NCBI GenBank assembly: GCA_964589175.1
Contig: CAZPRY010000017.1
Span: 1-64,000, forward strand
Length of the DNA stretch: 64,000 nt
Direction of reading: 5' to 3'
Source: CAZPRY01 sp964589175
GTDB taxonomy: Bacteria > Fidelibacterota > UBA2242
Positions 43,169 through 51,173 of the stretch are shown here, one piece after another. The notes beneath the pieces are model-generated. The model saw only the letters and a program-made list of their open reading frames with translations. It had not been told where the DNA came from and did no database searches. The first letter of the stretch is position 1, and each line of letters begins with the position of its first letter. The position numbers and the translations under genes are program-made.

Positions 43169-43693
43169 TTAGCTTTCTAGAATTAGACTGAATGCCGTAG
43201 TGAGTTTGAGAACATTCTGGTTGGTTTGCTTCAGGCGCCGGGTAAGCACCTTGGCGACGTTCTGCATGACTTTATTGCCGATTTGAGGATAAGAGTCACA
43301 GATACGAAAAAAATCGTGTTTGGCGACTTTGCCGATTTCGCAAACGCTGACCGCCTTGACATTGGCGGAGCGTTTATAATCATCGCTGAAAAGGCCCATT
43401 TCCCCGAAGAACGGTCGTTTCTGACTGGAAAGGTGGATCAGGCTCTTTTCGCGTAAATCGGTCTGCACCTGATCGGTTTTAAGGGTCAGCGCCTGGGTGA
43501 TTTCGACTTCACCGTCCAGCAGGATCAGGATCGAATCGCCGATCTCGCCCTCGACGATAATCAGTTCGCCCTTATTGAATTGCAGGGGTGTGATGATGCG
43601 GCAGAACTGTTCGATTTCCTCCAGGGACAGCGTCGAAAAGATTTCGAATTCCTGCAGGATTTTGGGACTCAGCGTACAGTTTGATTCTCTCAT
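43169..43693 (-). CDS. Stand-alone cyclic-nucleotide-binding-domain protein
   Basis: 174 residues, essentially one CNBD (~15-140) with a short helical tail. Features: IEQFCRIITPLQFNKGELIIVEGEIGDSILILLDGEVEI and the phosphate-binding cassette FFGEMGLFSDDYKRSANVKA, in which the Glu of FGE and an Arg are kept. No helix-turn-helix follows, so it is not a CRP-type regulator. It starts 5 bases after the stop of a 2TM potassium channel with RCK domains. Separate-subunit gating of that channel by cAMP or cGMP is a reasonable hypothesis. Confidence 0.88.
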   Translation of the reverse strand: MRESNCTLSPKILQEFEIFSTLSLEEIEQFCRIITPLQFNKGELIIVEGEIGDSILILLDGEVEITQALTLKTDQVQTDLREKSLIHLSSQKRPFFGEMGLFSDDYKRSANVKAVSVCEIGKVAKHDFFRICDSYPQIGNKVMQNVAKVLTRRLKQTNQNVLKLTTAFSLILES

Positions 43694-43698
43694 AAGCT

Positions 43699-44844
43699 TT
43701 ATTTCAATATGATGGCTTTTTCGTTTTCCTGAATGATGTAATCATCATCGGGATTGAGACTGACCAATACTTTGTTTTCTTCGCCCAGCGTGCGGCCGGA
43801 TTGCTTCAGTTTCTTTTCAATAAAGGCGTCCAGCTGCGAAGTATCGGCGGATAAAAAAGCGGAAATTCCGATCGTTTCCACCTCGGACAGTACGCCGAGA
43901 AGCAAAAATTTATGCTGTTCTTTGAAGTATTGAAAGAGCTCCGCGTAGCTTTTCCCTTGAAACCGGGCCGGTATCTCGGCCGTCTCGATTTTGTTTTTGC
44001 CCTTGGAGTCGAGCAGATCGGAGAGCACGTTCGTGAGGCCGGGCTCCAGAACATGCCGGGCGATGAAGAAATCGATAAACTGATCGCTGATGAAGATCTG
44101 ATCGGCCTTGGCGCGTTTAAGGTGGATTTCGTTTTCCCGGTTCATCAAGAAGGCGATCACTTTCAATTTCGGATGGTTTGACTTGATGTTCAGAGTAGCC
44201 AGGAGGGTTTTGTCATCGGCATCCTTGGCTGACAGCCGGGATAGGTTGGGCAGCAAAATCACCGCACTGGCGGCGTCGATATTGGCGCGTTCGAGGGGCG
44301 AATGCTGGGTGTAATCGCCGCGGATGTATTTTACGGTATGTTTGCGGAAACGGTCCAGGATCGTATTGATCTCCTCTTCGGGCAGGTCGTTGATCAGGAC
44401 CACCCGCAGATTGATATCCGTGGAGAGCGTCAGTAAGGTTTCGATGATGGATTCGGCCGATTTATTCCAGCCGCAAAGGATGATATGACGATCAAATTTT
44501 ACGGATTCCAAGCCCTGATCCTCCCTGATTCGTTTGGCTACAAAAATGGACGATATCGTAGCCGTAATTAAAGAAACGAGTGAAACACCGGCGAACATGA
44601 CGATAATTGCGATAATCCGTCCGCCCACGGTAATCGGCTTGATATCGCCGTATCCGACCGTGAAGACGGTGACAAAAGCCCACCAGACCGAATCCCAGAA
44701 ACTTTTGTATTCCTGCCCGTTGCTGCCCTTTTCGAAGACCAAAACCAGAGATGAGGCGACCAGCGTGAGCAGGATGAAGACGAGTATAACGCGAAACAGG
44801 GTTCGTGTAAAAATCGATTTTATGGATTCAAAATAACTCGAAAT
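43699..44844 (-). CDS. Two-helix potassium channel with RCK (TrkA) domains, non-canonical ATT start
   Basis: 381 residues if started at the ATT at 44844. Helix 1 is RVILVFILLTLVASSLVLVF (~26-45), the pore loop SVWWAFVTVFTVGYGDIKP carries the K+ filter TVGYGD, helix 2 is RIIAIIVMFAGVSLVSLITATI. A RCK-N domain (HIILCGWNKSAESIIETLLTL; here GWN...S instead of GxGxxG) and a RCK-C domain end the protein. The only standard start in frame is a TTG at 44742, which would delete helix 1 and make a non-functional pore. GAGGG at 44852-44856 is 7 bases from the ATT. Homologues are MthK/Kch-like. Confidence 0.85.
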   Translation of the reverse strand: MSSYFESIKSIFTRTLFRVILVFILLTLVASSLVLVFEKGSNGQEYKSFWDSVWWAFVTVFTVGYGDIKPITVGGRIIAIIVMFAGVSLVSLITATISSIFVAKRIREDQGLESVKFDRHIILCGWNKSAESIIETLLTLSTDINLRVVLINDLPEEEINTILDRFRKHTVKYIRGDYTQHSPLERANIDAASAVILLPNLSRLSAKDADDKTLLATLNIKSNHPKLKVIAFLMNRENEIHLKRAKADQIFISDQFIDFFIARHVLEPGLTNVLSDLLDSKGKNKIETAEIPARFQGKSYAELFQYFKEQHKFLLLGVLSEVETIGISAFLSADTSQLDAFIEKKLKQSGRTLGEENKVLVSLNPDDDYIIQENEKAIILK

Positions 44845-44851
44845 AGGGCAG

Positions 44852-44856
44852 CCCTC
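44852..44856 (-). promoter_or_regulatory. Shine-Dalgarno (GAGGG) for the ATT-started K+ channel gene
   Basis: Seven bases separate GAGGG from the ATT at 44844-44842. An in-frame TAA lies immediately further upstream (near 44860), so the initiation codon must fall in the next few dozen codons, where only ATT, ATA and CTG occur. Confidence 0.55.
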
Positions 44857-45034
44857 GGTTTATTACACGGGATTTTACTCAAATTCCGTCTGAAAATCAA
44901 TGTCTGCCTGCATCGGGTGATCAATTTGACCGGGTCACGGTCGGCACGGGCCGCCTTAATGCTCCGCAGGATAAGCGTCCTAAATCCGGTGAGAGCCCTT
45001 CCTCGGGCCGCTTCGTGCGCCAGTTCCGGTGGGG

Positions 45035-45760
45035 CTAACGCGAATAAAGTTTCCAAAGACGGTCAAGCAGCTCCTCGAGCGCCTGACCGAGACGTTCGTC
45101 CCTGGCTGTGGTAATATCCGGATCGTTATGCAGGACGATATAGGGAACCCGAATGCCTTTGATAGTGACGAACTGCGGATCGGCCGCGCTGAATTCAGGC
45201 CAGTCCACTTCGGAATAGAGTCGCTCGAGTTTCTTGTCCGGCAGACCGTGTTCGAGGATGCTGTCGGGTTTATCGGGATTGAAGCGCCGGCGGTTTTTGC
45301 GCAGCGACTCCTTGAAGGGAACGTCAATGTAAAAAATGGCGGCCCGTTCTAAAATCTCCCTGGAAAGATGCTGATAAGCGGCTTGATAGCCACCATGCTC
45401 GGAACCGCGTGAAAATTCAACCAGAGTAGTAAATTCCGCATGATAATCGGGATTGTCACGCAGGCGTTTCTGATAATTCATCGAAATCCGTTCAATCAGG
45501 AGATGCCATTGGTATTCATGCAAAAAATAACCGTCGGAGTCGGAATGCATTCTGGGTTGCTTCATAATTTTTTCGAGAATGGCATCCTCTTCGAACCAGG
45601 TCCAGAGCATTGGGAAATCATCGATCTCATCCAGTTTCGCGATATGAAAGCGCTCTTTGCGTTTTTCCAATTCGGTCTTTTTCAAATAGTCGATAACTTC
45701 GGATTTGCCGGACGCCGGGCGGCCATTAAGAATAATTATTTCAAACAGATTATGTCCCAT
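45035..45760 (-). CDS. Uncharacterised P-loop kinase-like protein
   Basis: 241 residues. The Walker A motif GRPASGKS (13-20) opens the protein after one beta strand; the later FYIDVPFKESLRKNRRRF segment resembles the sugar/nucleoside-kinase lid. No specific kinase family is recognised, and the ~60-residue middle with repeated aromatic residues (DGYFLHEYQWHLLIERISMNYQKR) is unusual. The Shine-Dalgarno is inside the end of the upstream MFS gene and the start follows its stop by 3 bases, so translation is coupled. A small-molecule kinase acting on what the transporter brings in is plausible but not shown. Confidence 0.78.
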   Translation of the reverse strand: MGHNLFEIIILNGRPASGKSEVIDYLKKTELEKRKERFHIAKLDEIDDFPMLWTWFEEDAILEKIMKQPRMHSDSDGYFLHEYQWHLLIERISMNYQKRLRDNPDYHAEFTTLVEFSRGSEHGGYQAAYQHLSREILERAAIFYIDVPFKESLRKNRRRFNPDKPDSILEHGLPDKKLERLYSEVDWPEFSAADPQFVTIKGIRVPYIVLHNDPDITTARDERLGQALEELLDRLWKLYSR

Positions 45761-45763
45761 GTT

Positions 45764-47155
45764 TTACTCCTTTTTTGTTTGTATCGATTTACTTGTCGGT
45801 ACGACATTCCACAGGCGGGACATCACAATCGCGCCAATTATTGCAAAGGGAACCGGCCAGAGTTTCCACAACTGCCAGCCAAAATTAGTCGTAATGTATC
45901 CAACCACCATACCGACAACTGATCCGGCCAGATATTGCATGCCGTCAATTAGACCAACGGCTGTTCCGGCCGCTTTTCTTCCACCGAAATCCATGGTCGC
46001 GGCACCGGCAATCATCCCATGTGATCCGTTTACAAAAAACGATAGAATGGGCAACATAATTACCGGAGCAAGCACTCCCAAATGGATAGCGTCAGCAAAA
46101 TAAAACAGTAGCAGCATAACAGCCATACCAATAAAACCAAAAACAATTACCGGCGCTCGACGACCGCGGTAAATTCTATCAGACGTAATTCCGAAGGCAA
46201 AACCACCAAGAATCCCGAATAACGCAATTCCCCAGGCCGTAACCTGGTAAGGAACATTGGTCCCCAGGACATTATGCATTTCTTTGTAATAAACCGGCCA
46301 CCAGGCATCAACCACACTTCGCCGTACAAAGCCGATCATCATGGAACCGACAGCAATCATCCACATGACCTTACTGTTAAAAACCTTTTTCATAACATCC
46401 AGAAGCCGGACTTTTTCAACGATCTTTCCCGAACCGTCGCCGGTATCAAATTCCGGGTAGCCGGCTTCCTCCGGTGTATCTTTTACAAAAAACAACACGA
46501 GAACAAAAAGTCCAATAATAACAATCGACGGAACCCAGAATGCCCAATACCAGGCCAGATACTTTACAATCAATGGGGTTCCGGAGAAGGCTAAAATTAA
46601 TCCAAACCTTATTAAAACACCAAAAATTGCCGAAAAGGTTCCCCGTTCCCTGATATGAAACCATTGGGCATTAATTTTAACAATCGAAAGCGCGCCGAAC
46701 GATTGAAAATAACCATTTAATGACCAGGTAATCGCCAGCAGCCAAAGCAATGCCGTCTTACTTATGCCATAGTTTAATAAAGATTCCTGGACTAACTGAT
46801 GATCTGACCAGACGGCGGGAGCCTGGACGAAAATAGAAGAAAGACCGAAGAGGCCATTCATCACAATAACTCCGACAGCACCAATCAGAAAGGCTTTTCT
46901 GCCACCAATTTTATCGGCGATCGGTCCATTTATTACTACCGATAAACCGTAAACCAGGGGCATTAGTGTTTCAAAAATCCCCAGATTACTTTTTGTCCAT
47001 CCAAAAACCGATTCCAGGGTTGGCGCAATTGCTGAAAAATTATAACGGGACATATAGAAAAACGAATAAAGAAAACCAATAATAATCCAATTTTGAATCC
47101 GGCGGGATTTAAAGTCCGTTGAATACTCCGGAAGGCCAATGTCCAAATTTCCCAT
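45764..47155 (-). CDS. MFS transporter of the organophosphate:phosphate antiporter type
   Basis: 463 residues, about 12 helices. N-terminal features NWIIIGFLYSFFYMSRYNFSAIAPTLESVFGWTKSNLGIFETLMPLVYGLSVVINGPIADKIGGRKAFLIGA match the OPA (GlpT/UhpT) subgroup: the RYN motif and the loop 2-3 DKIGGRK. The second half starts near MWMIAVGSMMIGFVRRSVVDAWWPVYY. It could exchange a phosphorylated organic substrate for phosphate. AGGAGG 7 bases before the ATG supports the start. It is followed at 3 bases by a P-loop kinase-like gene and is divergent from a ferredoxin gene. Confidence 0.9.
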   Translation of the reverse strand: MGNLDIGLPEYSTDFKSRRIQNWIIIGFLYSFFYMSRYNFSAIAPTLESVFGWTKSNLGIFETLMPLVYGLSVVINGPIADKIGGRKAFLIGAVGVIVMNGLFGLSSIFVQAPAVWSDHQLVQESLLNYGISKTALLWLLAITWSLNGYFQSFGALSIVKINAQWFHIRERGTFSAIFGVLIRFGLILAFSGTPLIVKYLAWYWAFWVPSIVIIGLFVLVLFFVKDTPEEAGYPEFDTGDGSGKIVEKVRLLDVMKKVFNSKVMWMIAVGSMMIGFVRRSVVDAWWPVYYKEMHNVLGTNVPYQVTAWGIALFGILGGFAFGITSDRIYRGRRAPVIVFGFIGMAVMLLLFYFADAIHLGVLAPVIMLPILSFFVNGSHGMIAGAATMDFGGRKAAGTAVGLIDGMQYLAGSVVGMVVGYITTNFGWQLWKLWPVPFAIIGAIVMSRLWNVVPTSKSIQTKKE

Positions 47156-47338
47156 ATAATTTCCTCCTGTTAGTAAGTCTATCGTTCCCGATTCACTTTT
47201 ATAACAAGTTAAATAACATCGCCAAAAATCAAAACTCTATTTTTCTGTTAGGAAGCAAGTATACAGCTGTTGTCTAACAATTCATGATTGTTTAAATTTC
47301 CACAGATAATTGAAAATTCAAGAAAAGGAGAGGATGCT

Positions 47339-47524
47339 ATGGCGTTACATATTACGGAAGAATGTATCAACTGCGGTGCCTGCGAACCTGAGTGCCCGAC
47401 GGGAGCCATTTCCGAAGGCGATGAATATTATGAAATTGATCCGGAACTGTGCGTTGAGTGCAAAGGCCATTACAGCGACCCACAATGCGCAAGCGTCTGT
47501 CCGGCAGATGCCTGTGTAAAATAA
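47339..47524 (+). CDS. 2[4Fe-4S] ferredoxin (YfhL-type)
   Basis: 61 residues from the ATG at 47339; AAGGAG lies 8 bases upstream, whereas an in-frame ATG 51 bases earlier has no such site. Two clusters: CINCGACEPECP and CVECKGHYSDPQCASVCP. The second has the enlarged Cx2Cx8Cx3CP spacing typical of YfhL/Allochromatium-type ferredoxins with low potential. It probably serves as an electron carrier to one of the iron-sulfur enzymes in this genome. A hairpin terminator at 47533 ends its transcript. Confidence 0.95.
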   Translation: MALHITEECINCGACEPECPTGAISEGDEYYEIDPELCVECKGHYSDPQCASVCPADACVK

Positions 47525-47532
47525 TCTGCCGC

Positions 47533-47559
47533 ATAGTCCGGCCGTCTCAGCCGGGCTAT
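47533..47559 (+). terminator. Terminator after the ferredoxin gene
   Basis: ATAGTCCGGC and GCCGGGCTAT form a 10-bp stem (one G-U) with a 7-base loop, followed by TTTC, 9 bases past the ferredoxin stop. Confidence 0.62.
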
Positions 47560-47679
47560 TTCATATCGTTTGCTGCCCTTTGACGAGCGCTCGCAGCTCT
47601 CAAGGGCGGTCCTATCATTATCTTACCCAAAGGCTAAACTGGATCATCATTGCAAGTTGATAATCAAAAGGAACTCCGT

Positions 47680-48960
47680 ATGCATCCGGTCAAATACTCC
47701 ATCTGTTTGTTGTTAATATTGCTGAGCCTGAGCTGTACACGACGTCAATCCGACGGAAGCCAGGCGCCGCGTGAAGGGCGTGAACCGATCGTCAAAACGG
47801 GCCTGGATGTCGTGGTTGCTTCCGGCTTTGACTTTTTTAAGGGCAAACGTGTTGGAATCGTCTGCAATCACACAGCCTGCGATGGGCAGGGACGCCATAT
47901 CGTCGATCTTTTCCATGATAACGGCGATTGCCGGGTGACCGTAATTTTCGGTCCCGAACATGGTTTTCGGGGAACCCATGCGGACGGTAGTACCATCACG
48001 GATGAAGTGGATTCCCTGACAGGTGCCCGGATTTTCAGCCTGTACGGGAGTAATTTCAGACCGACCCCGGAAATGCTGAAGGATGTCGATGTACTGGTCT
48101 ACGATATCCAGGATGTCGGCGTACGGTTTTATACCTATATATCGACCATGACCTATGCCATGCAGAGCGCCTTCGAAAACGGCATACCCTTCGTGGTGCT
48201 TGACCGGCCCAATCCCATCCGGGGCGACCGGATCGAAGGGGCAAGCCTAGAACCAGACTATCGTTCGTTTGTGGGAAGCCATCCAACCCCGATCCGCTAC
48301 GGTTTGACGGTTGGAGAACTGGCCATGCTGATTTACGGGGAGGGTTGGGTGCCGCAGACGGTCAATTCCAGCCTGTTCGTGGTTGAGATGGAGGGCTGGA
48401 AACGGGAGATTTGGTTTGATGAAACCGGTCTGCCGTGGATTGCACCCTCGCCGAACATGACCGACCTGAACACGGCGATCGTCTATCCCGGATTCTGTCT
48501 GCTGGAGGGAACCAACCTATCCGAAGGCCGGGGCACGCCGGAGCCGTTTCTGAAATTCGGTGCGCCGTGGGTGAACAGGGAAAGTTTGGCGGCAGCCCTG
48601 AACCGATTAGAACTGCCCGGAATACAGTTCGATGCGGCGACATTTACACCGGTAAATATTCCCGACCGGGCCGTTCATCCGAAATACGAGGGGCAGGCAT
48701 GCCAGGGCGTGCAGGTTCGGATTACCGATCGCAATGAGCTTGCGCCTGTGGTGGCAATGATCCGTATCCTGAACACGATCAGGAATCTGTATCCGGACGA
48801 TTTTGAATTCCGTGACAACCATCTGGATCGCCTTTTCGGCAGCGCTGCTTTTCGGCTCCAGGTTACGAACCGTCTTCCGGTTGAGCCCTTATTGGAACGT
48901 TGTCGCCGGGATGCCGAGGCGTTCGGAAAATTAGGCGACCAATATAAAATCTATAAATAA
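47680..48960 (+). CDS. namZ: NamZ-type exo-beta-N-acetylmuramidase lipoprotein (DUF1343)
   Basis: About 426 residues. Start at 47680 has AAGGA 7 bases upstream. A lipoprotein signal (YSICLLLILLSLSC) is followed by DUF1343: TGLDVVVASGFDFFKGKRVGIVCNHTACDGQG, IFGPEHGFRGTHADG, VYDIQDVGVRFYTYISTM, LDRPNPIRGDRIEGASLEP and APSPNMTDLNTAIVYPGFCLLEGTNLSEGRGTPEPF. NamZ removes MurNAc from the non-reducing end of peptidoglycan fragments in cell-wall recycling. Lipid anchoring puts it on the periplasmic side of a membrane. No other recycling gene is in view. Confidence 0.93.
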   Translation: MHPVKYSICLLLILLSLSCTRRQSDGSQAPREGREPIVKTGLDVVVASGFDFFKGKRVGIVCNHTACDGQGRHIVDLFHDNGDCRVTVIFGPEHGFRGTHADGSTITDEVDSLTGARIFSLYGSNFRPTPEMLKDVDVLVYDIQDVGVRFYTYISTMTYAMQSAFENGIPFVVLDRPNPIRGDRIEGASLEPDYRSFVGSHPTPIRYGLTVGELAMLIYGEGWVPQTVNSSLFVVEMEGWKREIWFDETGLPWIAPSPNMTDLNTAIVYPGFCLLEGTNLSEGRGTPEPFLKFGAPWVNRESLAAALNRLELPGIQFDAATFTPVNIPDRAVHPKYEGQACQGVQVRITDRNELAPVVAMIRILNTIRNLYPDDFEFRDNHLDRLFGSAAFRLQVTNRLPVEPLLERCRRDAEAFGKLGDQYKIYK

Positions 48961-49067
48961 GATGATATGATCCGGGATTATCGGAGCCCGGAATAAAAGC
49001 GATACGATTAGGCGGATGGGAATCACGGGTGGTTTCTGCTGTGAAGTTCTCAATCCGTCATACGTAG

Positions 49068-49862
49068 GTGGCGATGGTTGCGAAATCCCTGTTTGAGGAA
49101 ATCCAATCCGTAGCGGCTTTTCTGCAGAGGCGGCGGGGCCTGATTTTTTTTGTCTTCAATCTGGACAGTATCTTCGGTAGCAGAGGACCGGACGATCCAC
49201 TTTACAGTAAGCTTGTTCAGCAAATCGATTGGATTCAAAAAGCCAATCTGTTCAGAGTTGCCCTGTTCGCCGGGCGGCCGGTTCATATGCAGCGCCAGGA
49301 ATTTCGGGATTTCAGACTGATCTTCATCGGAAGCGCGGGCTATGAAATCGATTCTCCCGAACTGTCCTGGCAGTTCCCGGGGCTCAGCCTCGTCCGGCAG
49401 GCTCTGGAAAATGTCATGGATGTATTGCGGATGGAAATGACGGGTAGTGACCTGCGTTACGCGCCAACTTATAATGGTATTTCCATCGAGATGAAGCTCG
49501 GTGATATGGAACTTCCCCAACAGAACCGGATAACCAAACTGGTTCAGCAGACGCTGGGCGGCACGATCAGTCCGGAACTCACTCAGACACGAACGCAAAT
49601 AACGATAGGCCCGCGCAATATGTGGAACCACGGCCGGGCGATGGAGAATTTTCTGCGGCTTTGGCCGAGGGAGAAGGGAGAAGCTCCCCGTCTGGTCTAT
49701 ATCGGAGGCGACGGATCGGATGAAACGGCTTATCCGATTGCGAACCGAAACGGAATATCGGTGATGATTGCAAACGGATCGAAGAGCGCGAGCACGGCAC
49801 GGTATTTTGTAAGCAATGGACGCGAGCTCTCCAAATTTCTCTTTTGGGTTCAATCCCTCTAA
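49068..49862 (+). CDS. HAD-type trehalose-phosphatase-like protein lacking the nucleophile motif
   Basis: 264 residues from a GTG at 49068 (ATG at 49074 also possible). The overall order fits the trehalose-6-phosphate phosphatase/SPP subgroup of HAD: a first strand at ~25-35, ALFAGRPVHM, FIGSAGYEID, and the late motif LVYIGGDGSDETAYPIANRNGISVMI. The first motif, normally DYDGTL, reads FNLDSIF: Asn replaces the nucleophilic Asp and Ile the Thr. It is therefore likely catalytically dead, or a divergent enzyme. It follows namZ by 107 bases; convergent with the AhpD-like gene 4 bases away. Confidence 0.7.
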   Translation: MAMVAKSLFEEIQSVAAFLQRRRGLIFFVFNLDSIFGSRGPDDPLYSKLVQQIDWIQKANLFRVALFAGRPVHMQRQEFRDFRLIFIGSAGYEIDSPELSWQFPGLSLVRQALENVMDVLRMEMTGSDLRYAPTYNGISIEMKLGDMELPQQNRITKLVQQTLGGTISPELTQTRTQITIGPRNMWNHGRAMENFLRLWPREKGEAPRLVYIGGDGSDETAYPIANRNGISVMIANGSKSASTARYFVSNGRELSKFLFWVQSL

Positions 49863-49866
49863 GCGA

Positions 49867-50208
49867 TTACTTCAGATTGTCCCAGAACTCCAGGGCCCGG
49901 CGCAGGTGTGGAATGGTGATGGAGCCTCCCACAATCAGGCCGATGGATAGCGTCTCGGCCAATTCATCGTCCGTAACACCCTGATCGAAACATTGCATGA
50001 GATGATATTTGACGCAGTCGTCACAGCGCAGCACGAGAGAAGCGACCAGTCCGAGCAGTTCTTTGCTTTTCGCGGGTAAACGGCCCTCGGCGTAGGCGTT
50101 GTGATCCAGATTTAAGAAACGCTTCATCGTTTTGTCGGCGTATTGCAGGACGGTTTTATTCTGAGCGCTGCGGCGTTGAATAAAATCGTCGCCTGGTTTT
50201 GGTTTCAT
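49867..50208 (-). CDS. Carboxymuconolactone decarboxylase/AhpD-like protein
   Basis: About 113 residues from the ATG at 50208, which has AGGA 6 bases upstream; in-frame codons further upstream lack a site. The motif CDDCVKYH gives the CxxC and general-base His of AhpD-type peroxidase-linked proteins, followed by GVTDDELAETLSIGLIVGGSITIPHLRRALEFW. AhpD-like proteins carry thiol reducing power to peroxiredoxins. It is divergent from a Fur-family gene, fitting oxidative-stress use. Confidence 0.9.
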   Translation of the reverse strand: MKPKPGDDFIQRRSAQNKTVLQYADKTMKRFLNLDHNAYAEGRLPAKSKELLGLVASLVLRCDDCVKYHLMQCFDQGVTDDELAETLSIGLIVGGSITIPHLRRALEFWDNLK

Positions 50209-50386
50209 TTTAGGTCCTTTGCTTATTTTTACGGCGTCGGCCACCCATTCTGCCCGGTATTTTATTCCGCCGCTTTCCCGGGGAAATAGTAGCATCGACT
50301 TTTCCATCGAGGCAAGAAATATTTTTACGCCGAAGCGGTGAAAATCACTTGTTTGAATGGGAAATAACCTTTAAAATCGATTTGGA

Positions 50387-50821
50387 ATGAATACAAATAT
50401 GTTTCAGATTAAAATTGCGCTGCAGGGAAAGGGGATCAAGCCAACCTATCAAAGGATGCTTATCCTGGACTACCTGGTCGGAAATACCAAGCATCCCACC
50501 GCAGAGGCCATTTACCGGGAGCTGATGCAGAATGTACCGACAATTTCCAAAACCACCGTTTATAATACCCTCAATTTACTTGTCGAAAAGGGCATGCTGG
50601 TCGCCCTGACGATCACCGGATCGGAAATCCGCTATGAGTTCAAGAAAGCGAAACATTGCCATTTTTATTGCACCCGTTGCGGGGGTATCTTTGACCTGAA
50701 TCTGCAATGTCCGGTGCTCTCCAGCGAACAATCGGAAATTGAAGGACATGTCGTTCAGGAACTGCACGGGTATCTCAAGGGGTACTGCAGCAGTTGCCGG
50801 GATCTAAAACAGAACAATTAA
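50387..50821 (+). CDS. Fur-family regulator
   Basis: 144 residues. The winged helix (GIKPTYQRMLILDYLVGNTKHPTAEAIYRELMQNVPTISKTTVYNTLNLLVEKGMLVAL) and dimer domain with the structural zinc pairs CTRC and CSSC are present, plus the regulatory HCH segment (AKHCHFYCTRCGG). The TISKTTVYNTLNLLVEKG pattern is PerR-like. However, the position of the peroxide-sensing Asp (Bacillus PerR D85, in SRFDF) reads Glu (IRYEF), which argues for iron or manganese sensing rather than peroxide. It heads a group of NifU-C, rubredoxin and ferritin-like genes. Confidence 0.92.
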   Translation: MNTNMFQIKIALQGKGIKPTYQRMLILDYLVGNTKHPTAEAIYRELMQNVPTISKTTVYNTLNLLVEKGMLVALTITGSEIRYEFKKAKHCHFYCTRCGGIFDLNLQCPVLSSEQSEIEGHVVQELHGYLKGYCSSCRDLKQNN

Positions 50822-50840
50822 ACCGGAAAGGTATAAAGCA

Positions 50841-51065
50841 ATGAAAGACAAAGTTATCAAAGTGATTGATGCCGTCCGCCCGATGCTGCAGGCTGACGGG
50901 GGCGATGTGGAGTTGGTTGAAGTGACCGGAGACGGTGTTGTGAAGCTGCGCTTGACGGGAGCGTGCGGAAGTTGTCCGATGAGTACCTACACGTTAAAGA
51001 TGGGTATCGAAAAAAAATTGCTGGAGGAAGTGCCCGAGGTTACCTCCGTTCAACAGGTTCATTAA
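50841..51065 (+). CDS. NifU C-terminal domain protein (Nfu-type Fe-S carrier)
   Basis: 74 residues, a stand-alone NifU-C domain: MLQADGGDVELVEVTGDGVVKLRLTGACGSCPMSTYTLKMGIEKKLLEEVPEV. The CxxC (CGSC) holds a labile 4Fe-4S cluster between two subunits for delivery to target proteins. It starts 19 bases after the Fur-family stop with a GGAAAGG site, so the two are probably co-transcribed. Confidence 0.95.
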   Translation: MKDKVIKVIDAVRPMLQADGGDVELVEVTGDGVVKLRLTGACGSCPMSTYTLKMGIEKKLLEEVPEVTSVQQVH

Positions 51066-51173
51066 GCGACTCCCCGATCATGAGGCCGTATTCGCGATTG
51101 ATAATTCTTGTTGAAAAGGGCGAGAGACTTCCTTATTTTAGATATCAAAACACGTTCGCAGAGGAGGCTTAAA

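Noticed and set aside
49050..49853. 267-codon minus-strand open frame over the HAD gene
   Set aside because: Antisense to a frame with a clear HAD motif; it has no domain of its own.
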